64,000 nucleotides of DNA from assembly GCA_016703765.1 (NCBI GenBank), contig JADJBL010000006.1:124001-188000 (forward strand), read 5' to 3'. Both the position numbers and the translations under genes were made by a program. Positions 26,195 through 36,394 of this stretch are shown here, one piece after another; position 1 is the stretch's first letter, and each line of letters starts with the position of its first letter. The notes under the pieces are model-generated. The model was not told the DNA's origin, did no database searches, and was given only the letters and a program-made list of their open reading frames with translations. The stretch is from Saprospirales bacterium. GTDB lineage: Bacteria; Bacteroidota; Bacteroidia; Chitinophagales; Saprospiraceae.

Positions 26195-28573
26195 GTGGGA
26201 AAACGGTTTTTTACCTTGGTCTTGCTTTTTGGATGGTCGCTTGCGGGCCTTGCACAAAATGCAATTTTGGAAGGGCAGGCGGTCAACGCCACCAATAAGG
26301 AGCCCCTGGCATTTGCCACGATCCGGGTTCTGGAAAGCACGGCCGGCGCCACCACCGACAGCGCGGGGTTTTTCCGCATAGAGCTGGCCCCGGGGCTTTA
26401 CAACCTGGAGGCCTCCTACGTCGGGTTCCATTCGCTTATCCTGCACGAGGTTTCCCTTCGCACGGGCAAGCCGGTGTTTAAAGAATTTTTTCTCGACCCT
26501 AATACCGTCGAGCTCCAGATCGTGGAAGTACGGGCCGAAGCCTTCAGGCGCACGGGAGAGAGTCCCCTGGCTCTGCAAAGCATCACCCTCCACGAACTGG
26601 AACGCATGCCCGGCGCCACGATCGACGTGTCGCGTTTCCTGCGCACCCTGCCCGGCGTGTCGCCCCGAACCTCTTTCGGCTACAACCTCATCGTCCGCGG
26701 CGGGGCCTCCAATGAAAACCGCTTCTACCTCGACGGCATCGAAATTCCCGTGATCACCCACTTTACGGTGCAGGGCACCAGCGGCGGACCCAACGGCATC
26801 CTCAACGTGCGGATGTTGCAGCGGGCCGAACTGCACTCCGGCGCTTTTCCGGCAGGACGACCCAACGCCCTGAGCAGCGTGCTGGAGATCTACCAGCGCG
26901 AGGGCCGCAAAGACCGCGTCGGCGGAAATTTCACTCTGGGCGCCACCGATTACGGATTTTTGGTGGAAGGACCTATCGGAAAGAAGTCCAATTTCATGCT
27001 TTCCGCCCGGGAGTCGTATTCCCAGCACATGTTCAAGGCCATCGGCATTCCGGTGCTGCCGTTTTATTCGGATGTGCAGTTCAAGAACGTCATTCGCTTC
27101 GATCCCAAAAACGAATTGACCCTGACGGGCATCGGAGGCTACGACAAATACACCCTCAATCTCGAAGCCGAAGCCACCGAATCCCTGCTCTACAATACGG
27201 GCTATATTCCCGAAGGAAAACAGTTGTTCTACGCCGCTGGGGCGGTGTACAAACATTACCTGGCCAACAGCTTCTACACCCTGGTGCTGAGCCGCAACAG
27301 CTTTTTCAACCGCGCCGAAAAATACCTCGGCAACACCTCGCTGCCCGAGGATCGGGTTTTCGAATTCAAATCCGGTGAAACGGAGACCAAACTGAGGCTG
27401 GAACACCGGGTATTTCGTTCCCAGTGGGAGTTCAACTACGGCATCGGCGGGGAGTACGACCAGGTGGACATCGATAACTACTCTATTTTCACCTTCCGCG
27501 ACGGGTCCAACGATACCATTTCCTACGTTTCCGGCCTGAATTTTTACCGCTACGGGGCCTTCGGGTCCGCGCAGCGCAGTTTCGGAGCCGGCCGGGGCAC
27601 CTTGTTTGCCGGTCTTCGGGCCGATGGCGCCAGCTACAACTCGCAAATGCAAAACCCGCTTCAACAGCTTTCTCCGCGGTTGGCACTTTCCTGGAAGGCC
27701 GCTGAAAAATGGCTTCTCAATGCTAGCGCAGGCGTTTATTACCAGCTTCCTCCTTATTTACTGATGGGTTTTGAGCAGGATGGACAACTGGTCAATCGCG
27801 ACCAACTCCGCTATATTCGCAGCAGCCAGGCGGGCGCCGGGGTGGAGCACACCACCAGCCAGGGTTATCAGGTGAAGTTGGAGGGATTTTATAAGAATTA
27901 CGCCCATTACCCTTTTTTGCTGCTCGATTCCATTTCTTACGCCAATGCCAACGCCAATTACGTCCTGATCGGCAACCAGCCGGTCGATGCCTCTTCGGAG
28001 GGGCGAGCCTACGGGCTGGAGTTTCAGGTAAAGCAAAAGCTGACCCAGCGATATTATTGGATGTTGAATTACTCCTTCGTGGTCAGCCAGTTCGAGGACC
28101 GGGACGGGAGCTTTGCTCCTTCCTCCTGGGACAACCGGCATTTCGGCACCGTGGCGGTCGGAAAGACTTTCGGCAAGAGCTGGCAGCTCGGCCTGCGCTG
28201 GAGCTTTTCGGGTGGTAATCCCTATACGCCTTACGACCTGGCGCTCTCTTCCCAACGCGCCATCTGGGACCTCAACCAGCGCGGACTGCCCGATTATTCG
28301 CGCCTGAACGAGGAGCGGCTGCCCTTTTTTCACCAACTCGATTTCCGGGTGGACAAGCAGTTCAATTTCCGGAAATGGTCGCTCCAGCTCTATCTCGACA
28401 TCCAGAACGCCTACAGTTCGCCCATCGCCCTGCTGCCCTACCTGACCGTAGAGCGCGATGCGGAGAACAACCCGATCGTCGACCCGCAGGACTCCGGCAG
28501 GTATTTGGTGAAGACCATCTCCAGCGATACGGGACGGGTGCTGCCTTCTTTGGGGATTTTAATTGATTTGTAA
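26195..28573 (+). CDS. TonB-dependent outer membrane receptor with carboxypeptidase-like domain
   Basis: The 792-aa protein starts at GTG 26195, giving a signal peptide (VGKRFFTLVLLFGWSLAGLAQ). The frame has an ATG upstream at 26130, but that would leave a non-signal N-terminus. A carboxypeptidase-D regulatory-like domain (LEGQAVNATNKEPLAFATIR.., YNLEASYVGFHS) comes first. The plug follows (about 115-230: GATIDVSRFLRTLPGVS, NLIVRGGASNENRFYLDG), then a 22-strand-type barrel ending FRKWSLQLYLDIQNAYSS. It is not SusC-like. The substrate is unknown, and no SusD partner is adjacent. The end overlaps the convergent MFS gene by 15 bp. Confidence 0.85.
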   Translation: MGKRFFTLVLLFGWSLAGLAQNAILEGQAVNATNKEPLAFATIRVLESTAGATTDSAGFFRIELAPGLYNLEASYVGFHSLILHEVSLRTGKPVFKEFFLDPNTVELQIVEVRAEAFRRTGESPLALQSITLHELERMPGATIDVSRFLRTLPGVSPRTSFGYNLIVRGGASNENRFYLDGIEIPVITHFTVQGTSGGPNGILNVRMLQRAELHSGAFPAGRPNALSSVLEIYQREGRKDRVGGNFTLGATDYGFLVEGPIGKKSNFMLSARESYSQHMFKAIGIPVLPFYSDVQFKNVIRFDPKNELTLTGIGGYDKYTLNLEAEATESLLYNTGYIPEGKQLFYAAGAVYKHYLANSFYTLVLSRNSFFNRAEKYLGNTSLPEDRVFEFKSGETETKLRLEHRVFRSQWEFNYGIGGEYDQVDIDNYSIFTFRDGSNDTISYVSGLNFYRYGAFGSAQRSFGAGRGTLFAGLRADGASYNSQMQNPLQQLSPRLALSWKAAEKWLLNASAGVYYQLPPYLLMGFEQDGQLVNRDQLRYIRSSQAGAGVEHTTSQGYQVKLEGFYKNYAHYPFLLLDSISYANANANYVLIGNQPVDASSEGRAYGLEFQVKQKLTQRYYWMLNYSFVVSQFEDRDGSFAPSSWDNRHFGTVAVGKTFGKSWQLGLRWSFSGGNPYTPYDLALSSQRAIWDLNQRGLPDYSRLNEERLPFFHQLDFRVDKQFNFRKWSLQLYLDIQNAYSSPIALLPYLTVERDAENNPIVDPQDSGRYLVKTISSDTGRVLPSLGILIDL

Positions 28574-29742
28574 GGACTTTTCCCCCCTAAGCCCCTTCCT
28601 GAACAAGTACAAAAACCCGCAAAAGGTAAAAACCCCCAGCACGTAAAACGTGCGGTCGAAATGCTGGGCCTGGTTGTCGTAAAGCCAGGCTGAGCTCAGC
28701 GCGCCCAGCCCGATCCCAAATTCCAGGGCGATGTAGACCGTGCCTACCGCCCTCCCCTACGCTCATCGACGCTGCGGTCGATGGCCCAGGCAAACAGGGC
28801 GGGCCCTACCACCCCGTGCGCAAAACCCAGGGCCGCCGAGGCGATCAAGAGTCCGGCGCCGGATTGAACAGCGCCCATCAAGGCCATGGAAATGGCCACC
28901 AGAAACATCCCGATCTTGAGGACCGGCGCCCGTCCGTAGCGGTCCGACATCTTGCCCGAGACGAAGCGCGATACCAGCGAGAACAGCGTGAAAATGGAGA
29001 AAAACCAGCCCTTGTTGCGCAATCCGAAGTACTCGCTCTGGTCGGGTATGACGGTGAGCAGGGCGCCGTACCCGAGATAAACCAGGGCGGTCACCACGGC
29101 GGGGTCCAGGGCGGAGGGTTCGATCACCTCTTTCCTCGACAGGATCAGCAACCTGGGGTGAAAGGGCTCTTTTTTGGAAAGGGTTTCGCGCAATCCGACA
29201 AGAATTGCGATCGAGAGCAGCGCTACCCCGGACGATACCATAAACATCGTATTGAGCGAGGTAGCCTGGGCCAGCCAGCTGCCGAATGCCGGGGCCAGGG
29301 CGCCGCCCATGTTCATGCTCATGCTCAAAATCCCAAGGGCTTCTCCCCGCCTTGCAGGAGGCGCGATATCGGCCACGTAGGCCGTGGAAGCAGTGGGTTT
29401 GAATCCGGTGGAAAGTCCGTGAAAAAACCGCAACAACAGAAAGCCCAGCACCGAACTGATCAGCGGGTACAGGAGGCTGCACACCACGCAGACCAGGGTG
29501 CCGAAGATCATGATCGGAACCCTGCCCACCGTGTCCGACAATTTTCCGCTGAAAGGCCTGGAAAGTCCCGCCGTCAGCGTGAACAAGGCGATGATCAGAC
29601 CCTTGAAATCCTCCCCTCCGAGCGAGCTGAGATAGGAGGGGAGCTCCGGCAGGATCATGGTGAAGCTCGACGCGAAGAGCATCTGGCTCAGGCAGAGCAA
29701 CCCAAAAGGGAGGGTGTATAAACGCGGGGCGGCAGCGATCAT
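28559..29742 (-). CDS. Major facilitator superfamily transporter, frameshifted near 28755
   Basis: The protein has 12 predicted TM helices and the MFS loop signatures GKLSDTVGRVPIM (after TM2) and GKMSDRYGRAPVL (after TM8). The first frame stops early at 28744 after SVDERRGGR. The expected last two helices (RAVGTVYIALEFGIGLG and FYVLGVFTFCGFLYLF) continue in another frame to TAA at 28559-28561. Adding one base to the CCCC run at 28754-28757 restores a 394-aa protein. The substrate is unknown; drug or sugar efflux is typical. Its start overlaps the VOC gene stop by 4 bp (ATGA), so the two are translationally coupled. Confidence 0.82.
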
Positions 29743-30137
29743 CCGGCGGGCTCAAAACCCGGGTCGACCGGTTCCCAGAGTTCCAACTTGTTGCCCTCCG
29801 GGTCGAGCAGATGGATGAATTTCCCGTAGGGGTAAGTTTCCATTTCATCCAGAAAGGCGATGCCGGCTGCCCGAAGCTGGGAAACAAGCGCATCCAGGTC
29901 GTCCACCCGGTAGTTGATCATGAACTCCCGGGTCGAAGGGGCAAAATAAGTGGTGTCTTCCTTAAAAGGGCTCCACTGCAAATGCCCCTTGTTGTTGGGA
30001 TGGTCCTTTGCCTGGAAGGAGAAAAGGCAGCCATATTGATCGGTTGCCATGCCCAGGTGCTGGTGGTACCAGGCCCTGAGGGTTTCGGGGTCTTTGCATT
30101 TGAAAAAAATGCCGCCGATGCCGGTTACTCGTGCCAT
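29739..30137 (-). CDS. VOC (glyoxalase/bleomycin-resistance fold) family protein
   Basis: The 132-aa protein has two beta-alpha-beta-beta-beta modules typical of the vicinal oxygen chelate fold: GIGGIFFKCKDPETLRAWYHQHLG at the start and FIHLLDPEGNKLELWEP at the end. The metal-ligand Glu of ELWEP is present. It may be a dioxygenase-, lyase- or resistance-type enzyme, and the substrate cannot be assigned. It is the first gene of a two-gene operon with the MFS transporter, which hints at detoxification coupled to export, though this is inference. Confidence 0.82.
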   Translation of the reverse strand: MARVTGIGGIFFKCKDPETLRAWYHQHLGMATDQYGCLFSFQAKDHPNNKGHLQWSPFKEDTTYFAPSTREFMINYRVDDLDALVSQLRAAGIAFLDEMETYPYGKFIHLLDPEGNKLELWEPVDPGFEPAG

Positions 30138-30294
30138 GTTTAATTATTAAGGCAGGAAAAATATTTATTTTTTCCCAATGCTTGCTATTACGGCCAATTT
30201 TTCCATTAATTTGTTCTCCGGTCCGTTTCCACGCTACCCCGCATCATTAACCTGTAACCAGGAAGTTTTCCCTTCTTGAAAGATGATTCACAAG

Positions 30295-30331
30295 GACGAA
30301 TGTGCCCCACATCATGCGGGGCACATTCGTC
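30295..30331 (+). promoter_or_regulatory. Strong hairpin in the leader of the giant adhesin gene
   Basis: GACGAATGTGCCCC (30295-30308) pairs perfectly with GGGGCACATTCGTC (30318-30331), followed by TTTAT. It looks like a terminator, but no gene on the plus strand ends nearby: the upstream VOC gene runs the other way. It may be an attenuator or 5' stabiliser for the adhesin mRNA. The rest of the 245-bp intergenic region is AT-rich with no gene. Confidence 0.5.
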
Positions 30332-30382
30332 TTTATGAAATTTTTCGCGGTATAATCCTCAACTGAACAAATTTTTAATTCT

Positions 30383-33300
30383 ATGCAGAAAACTTACTCC
30401 CACATTCAACCGATTATTTCCCTTGGATTACTATTACTTACCCTCCTGCTTCCTTCCTACGCCGTTGCCTTCGGCGGCTTTCCGGAAGAGGTCGACCCAC
30501 TGGAGATAAGCCTTGCCTCGACGCCAACCGGATGCCAGAACGGCACCGATGGCTCCATTACCGTAAATATCGTCGGAGGGACCGTCCCTTACAACGTCGA
30601 ATTTTCAGCCGACATGAAGCGCCGTACCGTGTACTCTTCGATCACTGTGCCGGGCTTTGTGCCGGGCACGTACAATGTCGTCGTTACCGACCAGCTCGGC
30701 GAACAGGTTTCCGCTGAAATCACCGTCGGGATGGGCAGTGCGCCTGCCATTCCCGACAGCATGTTCACCCTTTACGCCCAGGATGGCTGCCTCGCGGAAT
30801 GCCAGGGCAGGGTAGAGGTCCATCGCCAGGATGGATTCATTTTTCGCTGGAACGGACGGACCCTCGCTTCGGATACCATTCCGAGGATCTGCGCCGGAGA
30901 CCATGTGCTGACGATCGAGCGCCTCGACCAGAACTGTATCGTCAACTATCCGATCAACCTGCCGGAGCCCCCCTTCGAAGACGCCCTACCGCAGTGCCCC
31001 GGCGACACGACCATTCAGATTCAGCCCGACAACTGCGCCTCCGTATTCGATTACGGCTTGCAGGATTGGGCCTCGCAAGCCTGCGGCGTGGGGAAAGATT
31101 TCCTCATGACCACCAATATGATCGACGACGAATTCGGGCTGGCGGGAACGATGTTCGACATCAAGAACATCAGCTCCGATTCCCTGTACATCACCGGCTG
31201 GGACTTACTGCTGGACCAGGGGACCTGGGATATCCAGGTTTACCAAACCCGCATTTCCCCCACCTTCGTGGGCAATACCTTTAACGGAACCAACGGCGTG
31301 ACGAACCTGAACTGGCGGTTTTTCGGCCAGACCACGGTTTCCAGCAGCGGCGTGCTCGTGCCGACCCATATCCCGCTCGGCGGGATCATCCTGGCCCCGA
31401 ATGCATCGACCGGGGTGTACATCACCTCTACCCGCGACTGGATCAACGGCCCCATTTCCATGCAGGTGTCGACTCCCAGTGCCGTCATTTCGAACTGCGA
31501 TCTCCAGTTGAGCGCGGGCATAGGCCTCACCAACCGGGCAGGGCTGGGCTTCGCCCAAGGCCAGGGCGATCTCATTTTCGGAAACACCAACCAGTCGGGA
31601 GGCGCCAACAATACCAATTACCGCCTGATCGAAGCGAATATTTATTACGTGCCCATCAACAAGGGCATTTATCAGGTCGATGGCACGGGACTGAGCAGCC
31701 TGTCTTCCTTCCCCGTCGGACCGACCCTTCAGGCGCTGTCCTTCGACCAAAACGGGGAGGTGGCCGATGCGGTTTGCGCATTTACCGTCAACGTGGTGGA
31801 GCCTACCCCGCCCACTTTTACCAGCTGCCCTCAGGACATGATCGTGCAGCCCGTATCCCTCGATTGCAGCGCTGTAGTAACTTACGACCTTCCCGAATTT
31901 ACAGACAATTGTCTCGATCGGGACCTCGTCCTGAGCCTCAATAAAAGCGATGACATCACCGGTCGCGCGCGCTGTTTCAACCAGCAGACCGGCGAGTCGC
32001 CCCAGTCCTCGCATCTTCGGGTTTTCGACCTGCAAAACCACAGCCTGGTTTCCCCCTTCCAACTCACCGAAGTGGAGGTCGGGATCTCGGAATCCAACGG
32101 TTCCGAATCGGCCACAATCAACCTCTATCAGATCCATCCGGACAGCTCGCTGGTATTCGCCAATATGAGCTTATTGCACAGTCAATCCTTCACCCCTCCT
32201 TCGGGCCTGGATTTTGTGCACCCGGTAGCCATGAACGCTTCCGTCCCCGCCGACCGCAACCTGGTCGTGGAACTGGTCGACCCGGATAATTCCGTTTTTG
32301 TGGCCGGTTATACGGAAGAAGGCGCAGGGACGAGCTATTTCGTAGGCTGCGGGTTCCCCGAGCCTACCGATCTTCGCTCCATCAATTGCGTGCGGAGGCA
32401 TTTCTACGCCAAGGTTAGCGGAAACTCCACCCTCCCCCTGACGCTGGAACAAACTGATAGCAGCGGGCTTAGCTCCGGCTCGGTGTTCCCCGGAGGGACG
32501 CCCCTTCAGGAATATACGGCCACCGATGCATCGGGCAATACGGCAATATGCAGCTTCCTGGTCACAGTCGACAGCGACCTGGACTTGCTCCTGGTCCCGA
32601 CCAGCACCTCCTGCGCCACCAACGAAGGAACGATTACGACGACCCCGAATGGAGGACTAGCCCCCTATACCTATCTCTGGAGCAACGGAAGCACCGAACA
32701 AAACCTGAGCAACCTGTCCCCCGGGACCTACTCGCTCACCCTGACGGATGCCAACGATTGCACCACCACGGCTGAAACGACTATAGAAGGCGACCTCGCG
32801 CCGGTTATTACCCTCCTGGAGGCCCAACCGACGCTTTGTGGAAACAACAATGGCTCCGCCACAGTAACCGCCAATGGATTTCATCCTCCCCTTGCTTACG
32901 AATGGAGCAATGGATCGGCCGAAACCGAGATACTGGACCTCGGCCCCGGCATCTATTCCGTCACGGTGAGCGATTCATTGGGTTGCGTGACCTCCGGAGA
33001 AGTGGAGGTGCCGGAAATACCCGGACCCTCTATCGTCTCCCTGACTTCCCTGCCCACCTATTGCGGTAACGACAACGGCAGCGCCGAGGTCGTAGCGGCT
33101 GGGGATAACGGACCCTTTTCCATCGAATGGAGCAACGGGGCTACCGACTCCCTTATCTCCGACCTTGGCCCCGGCATTTACACCGTAAGCATTACAGACG
33201 CCAACCTATGCACCACCCTCGGATCGGTGGAAGTGGAGGAAATACAGGGCCCGACCCTCGAATTTATCATCGCCTCTCCCTCTACCTGTGGAGGAGCGGA

Positions 33301-36268
33301 TGGTACGGCAGAGGTATTGCCCTCAGGCAACGGTCCCTTTGCGATTTTATGGGGCAACGGCATAACCGACCCGCTTGTGACCGGCTTACCTGCCGGGGTT
33401 TACCCCGTGGAGGTCACCGACAGCCTCGGATGTGTTACCAATCAATCCGTCGAGGTTTCCGATCTCCCGGGTCCGGAACTGGTCCTTTCCTCCACCCTGC
33501 CTTCGGGCTGCATTATCGGAGACGGGACAGCCACGGTCACGCCGCTGGGGAGCGCCCCGTTTGCATACGAATGGAGCACGGGAGCTACCGACTCGGTCGC
33601 CACCGGATTGCTACCCGACCTCTACGAGGTAGTGGTTACGGATGGCAATAGCTGCGTTTCGGTGGGCACGATCCTGGTAGAAACGCCTCCGGGCGCAGAA
33701 CTGAGCATCGTCACCACTCCCCCAACCACCTGCCAGGCCGCCGATGCGACGGCTGCCATAGTAGCCGTGGGGATATGGCCATATACTTTCAACTGGAGCA
33801 ATGGCTCCACCGACTCGGTCGCCATCAACCTGGTAGCCGGAGGATATTCCGTTGAAGTACTCGATGCAGTGGGCTGCGTTTCCTCCGCCTCCGCCCTGAT
33901 TGAGTCGGTCACCGACCTGGCTATACCCGAGGTTCAGGCCCTGCCTGCCCTCTGCGGCGAGCCCAACGGATCTGCCTCGGTCACCGTGACCGGGGGCAAT
34001 TGGCCCTACTCCTTCGAATGGAGCAATGGGGGCCTCGATTCGCTTCTGCTGGACCTGCCCGCAGGTACCTATGTGGTTTCCGTCACCGACGTGTTCGGAT
34101 GCGAAGCGGAGTCCGCCGTTACGGTTGGAGAGGTAGCCTCGCCGACGATTGACAGTTTAAACTCGATCAGCGCCTACTGCGGCCAGGCCAACGGGGCTGC
34201 GGAAGTGTTCATCTCCGGCGGAACGGGGAACTACGACGTAGAATGGAGCAACGGGGTGACCTTCCCCGCCATTACCGACCTCCTGCCCGGCGAATATTCC
34301 ATCGTCGTCACGGACGAAAACGACTGCGCCGTGACCGGAAGCGTGGTAGTGGGCGACGACCCAGGCCAGGAAGTGTCTATCTCCCTGGTCCAGCAGCCCA
34401 CGGCCTGCGTGGCGGACGACGGCTCGCTGGAAGTGGCGATCAGCGGTGGGGTTTGGCCCTATAGCATTACCTGGAGCAACGGCTCGGTCGATTCCATTCA
34501 GCAAAACCTCCCGGCTGGTGTGTACTCCGTCGTGGTAGTAGATGCGGCCGGTTGCACGGTCGAAACGTCGTTTACTCTTACCGGCGCTAACGATATCGTC
34601 CTCGACTGGAGCAGCACCATAGCCACCTGCGGGAACAGCAACGGCACGGCCAATGCGAACTTCAGCGGGGGAGAAGGCGCTCTGCAATACATTTGGAGCC
34701 TGAACGGCGACGTTCTGGAAAGCGATACGGCCGATGTTCCCTTCCTGTTCTTTACGGGCCTGGAGGGAGGCCTCTACGAGCTGCAGATCTTCGATTCCAC
34801 GGGCTGTGCGGAAACGGCGGCTATCGAAGTGATTCAGGAAGAGGGCCCCACTATCGTTCCCGGAAATACCCCTGCGATCTGCGGACAGGAAAACGGATCT
34901 GCCTGGGTGGAAATCACAGGCGGTACCTATCCCTACACCTTTGTGTGGGATAATGGCGAAAGCGATTCCCTGCTGGTCAATGTGGCTCCGGGCGAATACG
35001 CCATTGCCGTGCTCGATGGGAATAATTGCATCAGCACCGGAACGGTGATCGTGGAAGATCTCGTCGCTCCCATAGTAGTAGTGGACATCGTCCATGCAAA
35101 CTGCGGATTGGAAAATGGAGAGATATTCCTGGGCATCCAGGCCTCGACTCCTGAATTCGACATCCTTTGGAGCAATGGCGACAGCACGGAGTTGATAGAC
35201 AGTCTGGGCGCCGGAGAATTTTCGGCTGTTATTGTCGATCAAAACGGCTGCGAAACTTTGGTAGAAGGCCTGATCGTCGAAGAACAGGCCGATACCGAGG
35301 CGCCGACTTTCGTCGTTTGTCCCCTCGATATCGAAGTACATTCCTGCAACAGCGTCATCGAATACGACCAGCCAGATGCGACCGACAACTGCGGGCTGGT
35401 GGCGGTCGAACTGGTGGAGGGTCTGCCCTCCGGATCTGACTTTCCCGTCGGGGAAACCCTTATCTCGTACCAGGCCGGCGATCAATTCGGAAACACCGCT
35501 TTTTGCGACTTCACGATTACCCGCATCGAAGACCTGGAGTTGTCGAACGAAGCCACGCCGGTCAGCTGTTTTGGCGGAAATGACGGGATTATCGCGCTCT
35601 CCATTACAGGCGGTACGCCTCCTTACGACATTTCCTGGTCCAACGGCCAGACTTCCGACACGCTGAACGACCTCTCCTTCGGACTTTACTCCGGAACCGT
35701 TACGGATCAGGGCGATTGCCTGCTGGAATTTTCCATCCTGGTAGAAGAGCCCGCCCCCATCGCCATCGCACTGGATTCTATCGTTCCCGAGACACCTCCC
35801 TGTCTGAACGGCGCGATCTTCATCACGACCGCAGGCGGTACGCCGGCATTGACCTTTACCTGGACCAACCTGGATGATCCGGACTTTTCTGCCGAAACCC
35901 AGGACCTGGAGGGAATTGCCGGAGGCGTTTACGAATGCCTCGTCACGGATGCCAACGGCTGCGTGCAGACTTCGTCCACCTTTGTCGTGGAGGATTGCAC
36001 AGTGGCTACGAAGGAACAAAACTCAGGCCCCTCTTTCGAACTGTTCCCCAACCCGAGCAACGGACTCGTAACTCTGGAGTGGAGCGGCCCGAATGCAGGT
36101 CAGGTACAACTGATCCTCCTGGATTCCAGGGGCGTTCAATTGATGGAACAGCAGCTGAACGACCGGCCTTATGAACTCGACCTGAGCGCTTACGCGAACG
36201 GGGTTTACTGGGTTCAGATCCGGACCGAAGCAGGTTCTGCTACCCGGAGGGTGGTGCTGACGAAATAG
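30383..36268 (+). CDS. Giant secreted adhesin with SprB and HYR repeats and T9SS type A sorting domain
   Basis: This 1961-aa surface protein starts with a signal peptide (about residues 1-30). One SprB-like unit (TGCQNGTDGSITVNIVGG) follows, then HYR-like segments with CPGDTTI and CPQDMIV, and a beta-sandwich region (about 230-460 and 530-700). Twelve consecutive SprB-type repeats span about 735-1625, each near 75 aa with C-G-x-x-N-G-x-A..WSNG..LxPGxYxVxVTD. A further HYR domain (CPLDIEVHSC) and two more SprB-like units come next. The end is FELFPNPSNGLVTLEW..VVLTK, a T9SS type A C-terminal sorting domain. SprB repeats are known from the mobile gliding adhesin of Flavobacterium. Surface adhesion or gliding is the likely role. 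It is monocistronic, with a terminator just downstream. Confidence 0.9.
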   Translation: MQKTYSHIQPIISLGLLLLTLLLPSYAVAFGGFPEEVDPLEISLASTPTGCQNGTDGSITVNIVGGTVPYNVEFSADMKRRTVYSSITVPGFVPGTYNVVVTDQLGEQVSAEITVGMGSAPAIPDSMFTLYAQDGCLAECQGRVEVHRQDGFIFRWNGRTLASDTIPRICAGDHVLTIERLDQNCIVNYPINLPEPPFEDALPQCPGDTTIQIQPDNCASVFDYGLQDWASQACGVGKDFLMTTNMIDDEFGLAGTMFDIKNISSDSLYITGWDLLLDQGTWDIQVYQTRISPTFVGNTFNGTNGVTNLNWRFFGQTTVSSSGVLVPTHIPLGGIILAPNASTGVYITSTRDWINGPISMQVSTPSAVISNCDLQLSAGIGLTNRAGLGFAQGQGDLIFGNTNQSGGANNTNYRLIEANIYYVPINKGIYQVDGTGLSSLSSFPVGPTLQALSFDQNGEVADAVCAFTVNVVEPTPPTFTSCPQDMIVQPVSLDCSAVVTYDLPEFTDNCLDRDLVLSLNKSDDITGRARCFNQQTGESPQSSHLRVFDLQNHSLVSPFQLTEVEVGISESNGSESATINLYQIHPDSSLVFANMSLLHSQSFTPPSGLDFVHPVAMNASVPADRNLVVELVDPDNSVFVAGYTEEGAGTSYFVGCGFPEPTDLRSINCVRRHFYAKVSGNSTLPLTLEQTDSSGLSSGSVFPGGTPLQEYTATDASGNTAICSFLVTVDSDLDLLLVPTSTSCATNEGTITTTPNGGLAPYTYLWSNGSTEQNLSNLSPGTYSLTLTDANDCTTTAETTIEGDLAPVITLLEAQPTLCGNNNGSATVTANGFHPPLAYEWSNGSAETEILDLGPGIYSVTVSDSLGCVTSGEVEVPEIPGPSIVSLTSLPTYCGNDNGSAEVVAAGDNGPFSIEWSNGATDSLISDLGPGIYTVSITDANLCTTLGSVEVEEIQGPTLEFIIASPSTCGGADGTAEVLPSGNGPFAILWGNGITDPLVTGLPAGVYPVEVTDSLGCVTNQSVEVSDLPGPELVLSSTLPSGCIIGDGTATVTPLGSAPFAYEWSTGATDSVATGLLPDLYEVVVTDGNSCVSVGTILVETPPGAELSIVTTPPTTCQAADATAAIVAVGIWPYTFNWSNGSTDSVAINLVAGGYSVEVLDAVGCVSSASALIESVTDLAIPEVQALPALCGEPNGSASVTVTGGNWPYSFEWSNGGLDSLLLDLPAGTYVVSVTDVFGCEAESAVTVGEVASPTIDSLNSISAYCGQANGAAEVFISGGTGNYDVEWSNGVTFPAITDLLPGEYSIVVTDENDCAVTGSVVVGDDPGQEVSISLVQQPTACVADDGSLEVAISGGVWPYSITWSNGSVDSIQQNLPAGVYSVVVVDAAGCTVETSFTLTGANDIVLDWSSTIATCGNSNGTANANFSGGEGALQYIWSLNGDVLESDTADVPFLFFTGLEGGLYELQIFDSTGCAETAAIEVIQEEGPTIVPGNTPAICGQENGSAWVEITGGTYPYTFVWDNGESDSLLVNVAPGEYAIAVLDGNNCISTGTVIVEDLVAPIVVVDIVHANCGLENGEIFLGIQASTPEFDILWSNGDSTELIDSLGAGEFSAVIVDQNGCETLVEGLIVEEQADTEAPTFVVCPLDIEVHSCNSVIEYDQPDATDNCGLVAVELVEGLPSGSDFPVGETLISYQAGDQFGNTAFCDFTITRIEDLELSNEATPVSCFGGNDGIIALSITGGTPPYDISWSNGQTSDTLNDLSFGLYSGTVTDQGDCLLEFSILVEEPAPIAIALDSIVPETPPCLNGAIFITTAGGTPALTFTWTNLDDPDFSAETQDLEGIAGGVYECLVTDANGCVQTSSTFVVEDCTVATKEQNSGPSFELFPNPSNGLVTLEWSGPNAGQVQLILLDSRGVQLMEQQLNDRPYELDLSAYANGVYWVQIRTEAGSATRRVVLTK

Positions 36269-36288
36269 ACCCGATTGGGCAATACGCG

Positions 36289-36320
36289 AAAAAGGGGCGG
36301 CAGTTTTGTCGCCCCTTTTT
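36289..36320 (+). terminator. Rho-independent terminator after the adhesin gene
   Basis: AAAAAGGGGC (36289-36298) pairs with GCCCCTTTTT (36311-36320), extended inward by G-C and G-U pairs, with a T-rich tail. Confidence 0.88.
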
Positions 36321-36394
36321 CATTTAAACAAGGTCCAATGATCAACAAAGACTTATTTTGGGCGTTCGAATGAAGTTACCAAAAAAATAAACCC

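Noticed and set aside
26087..27664. Upstream extension of the TrmH-family frame (minus strand)
   Set aside because: It is antisense to the TonB-dependent receptor; the methyltransferase N-terminus begins at ATG 26086.
32550..35310. Possible shufflon or recombining DNA array within the adhesin gene
   Set aside because: The SprB units are alike at protein level but divergent at DNA level, with no inverted recombination sites or recombinase nearby.
30383..36268. Virulence toxin or RTX protein
   Set aside because: Repeats are SprB/HYR type with a T9SS sorting domain; no GGxGxD calcium nonapeptides are present.
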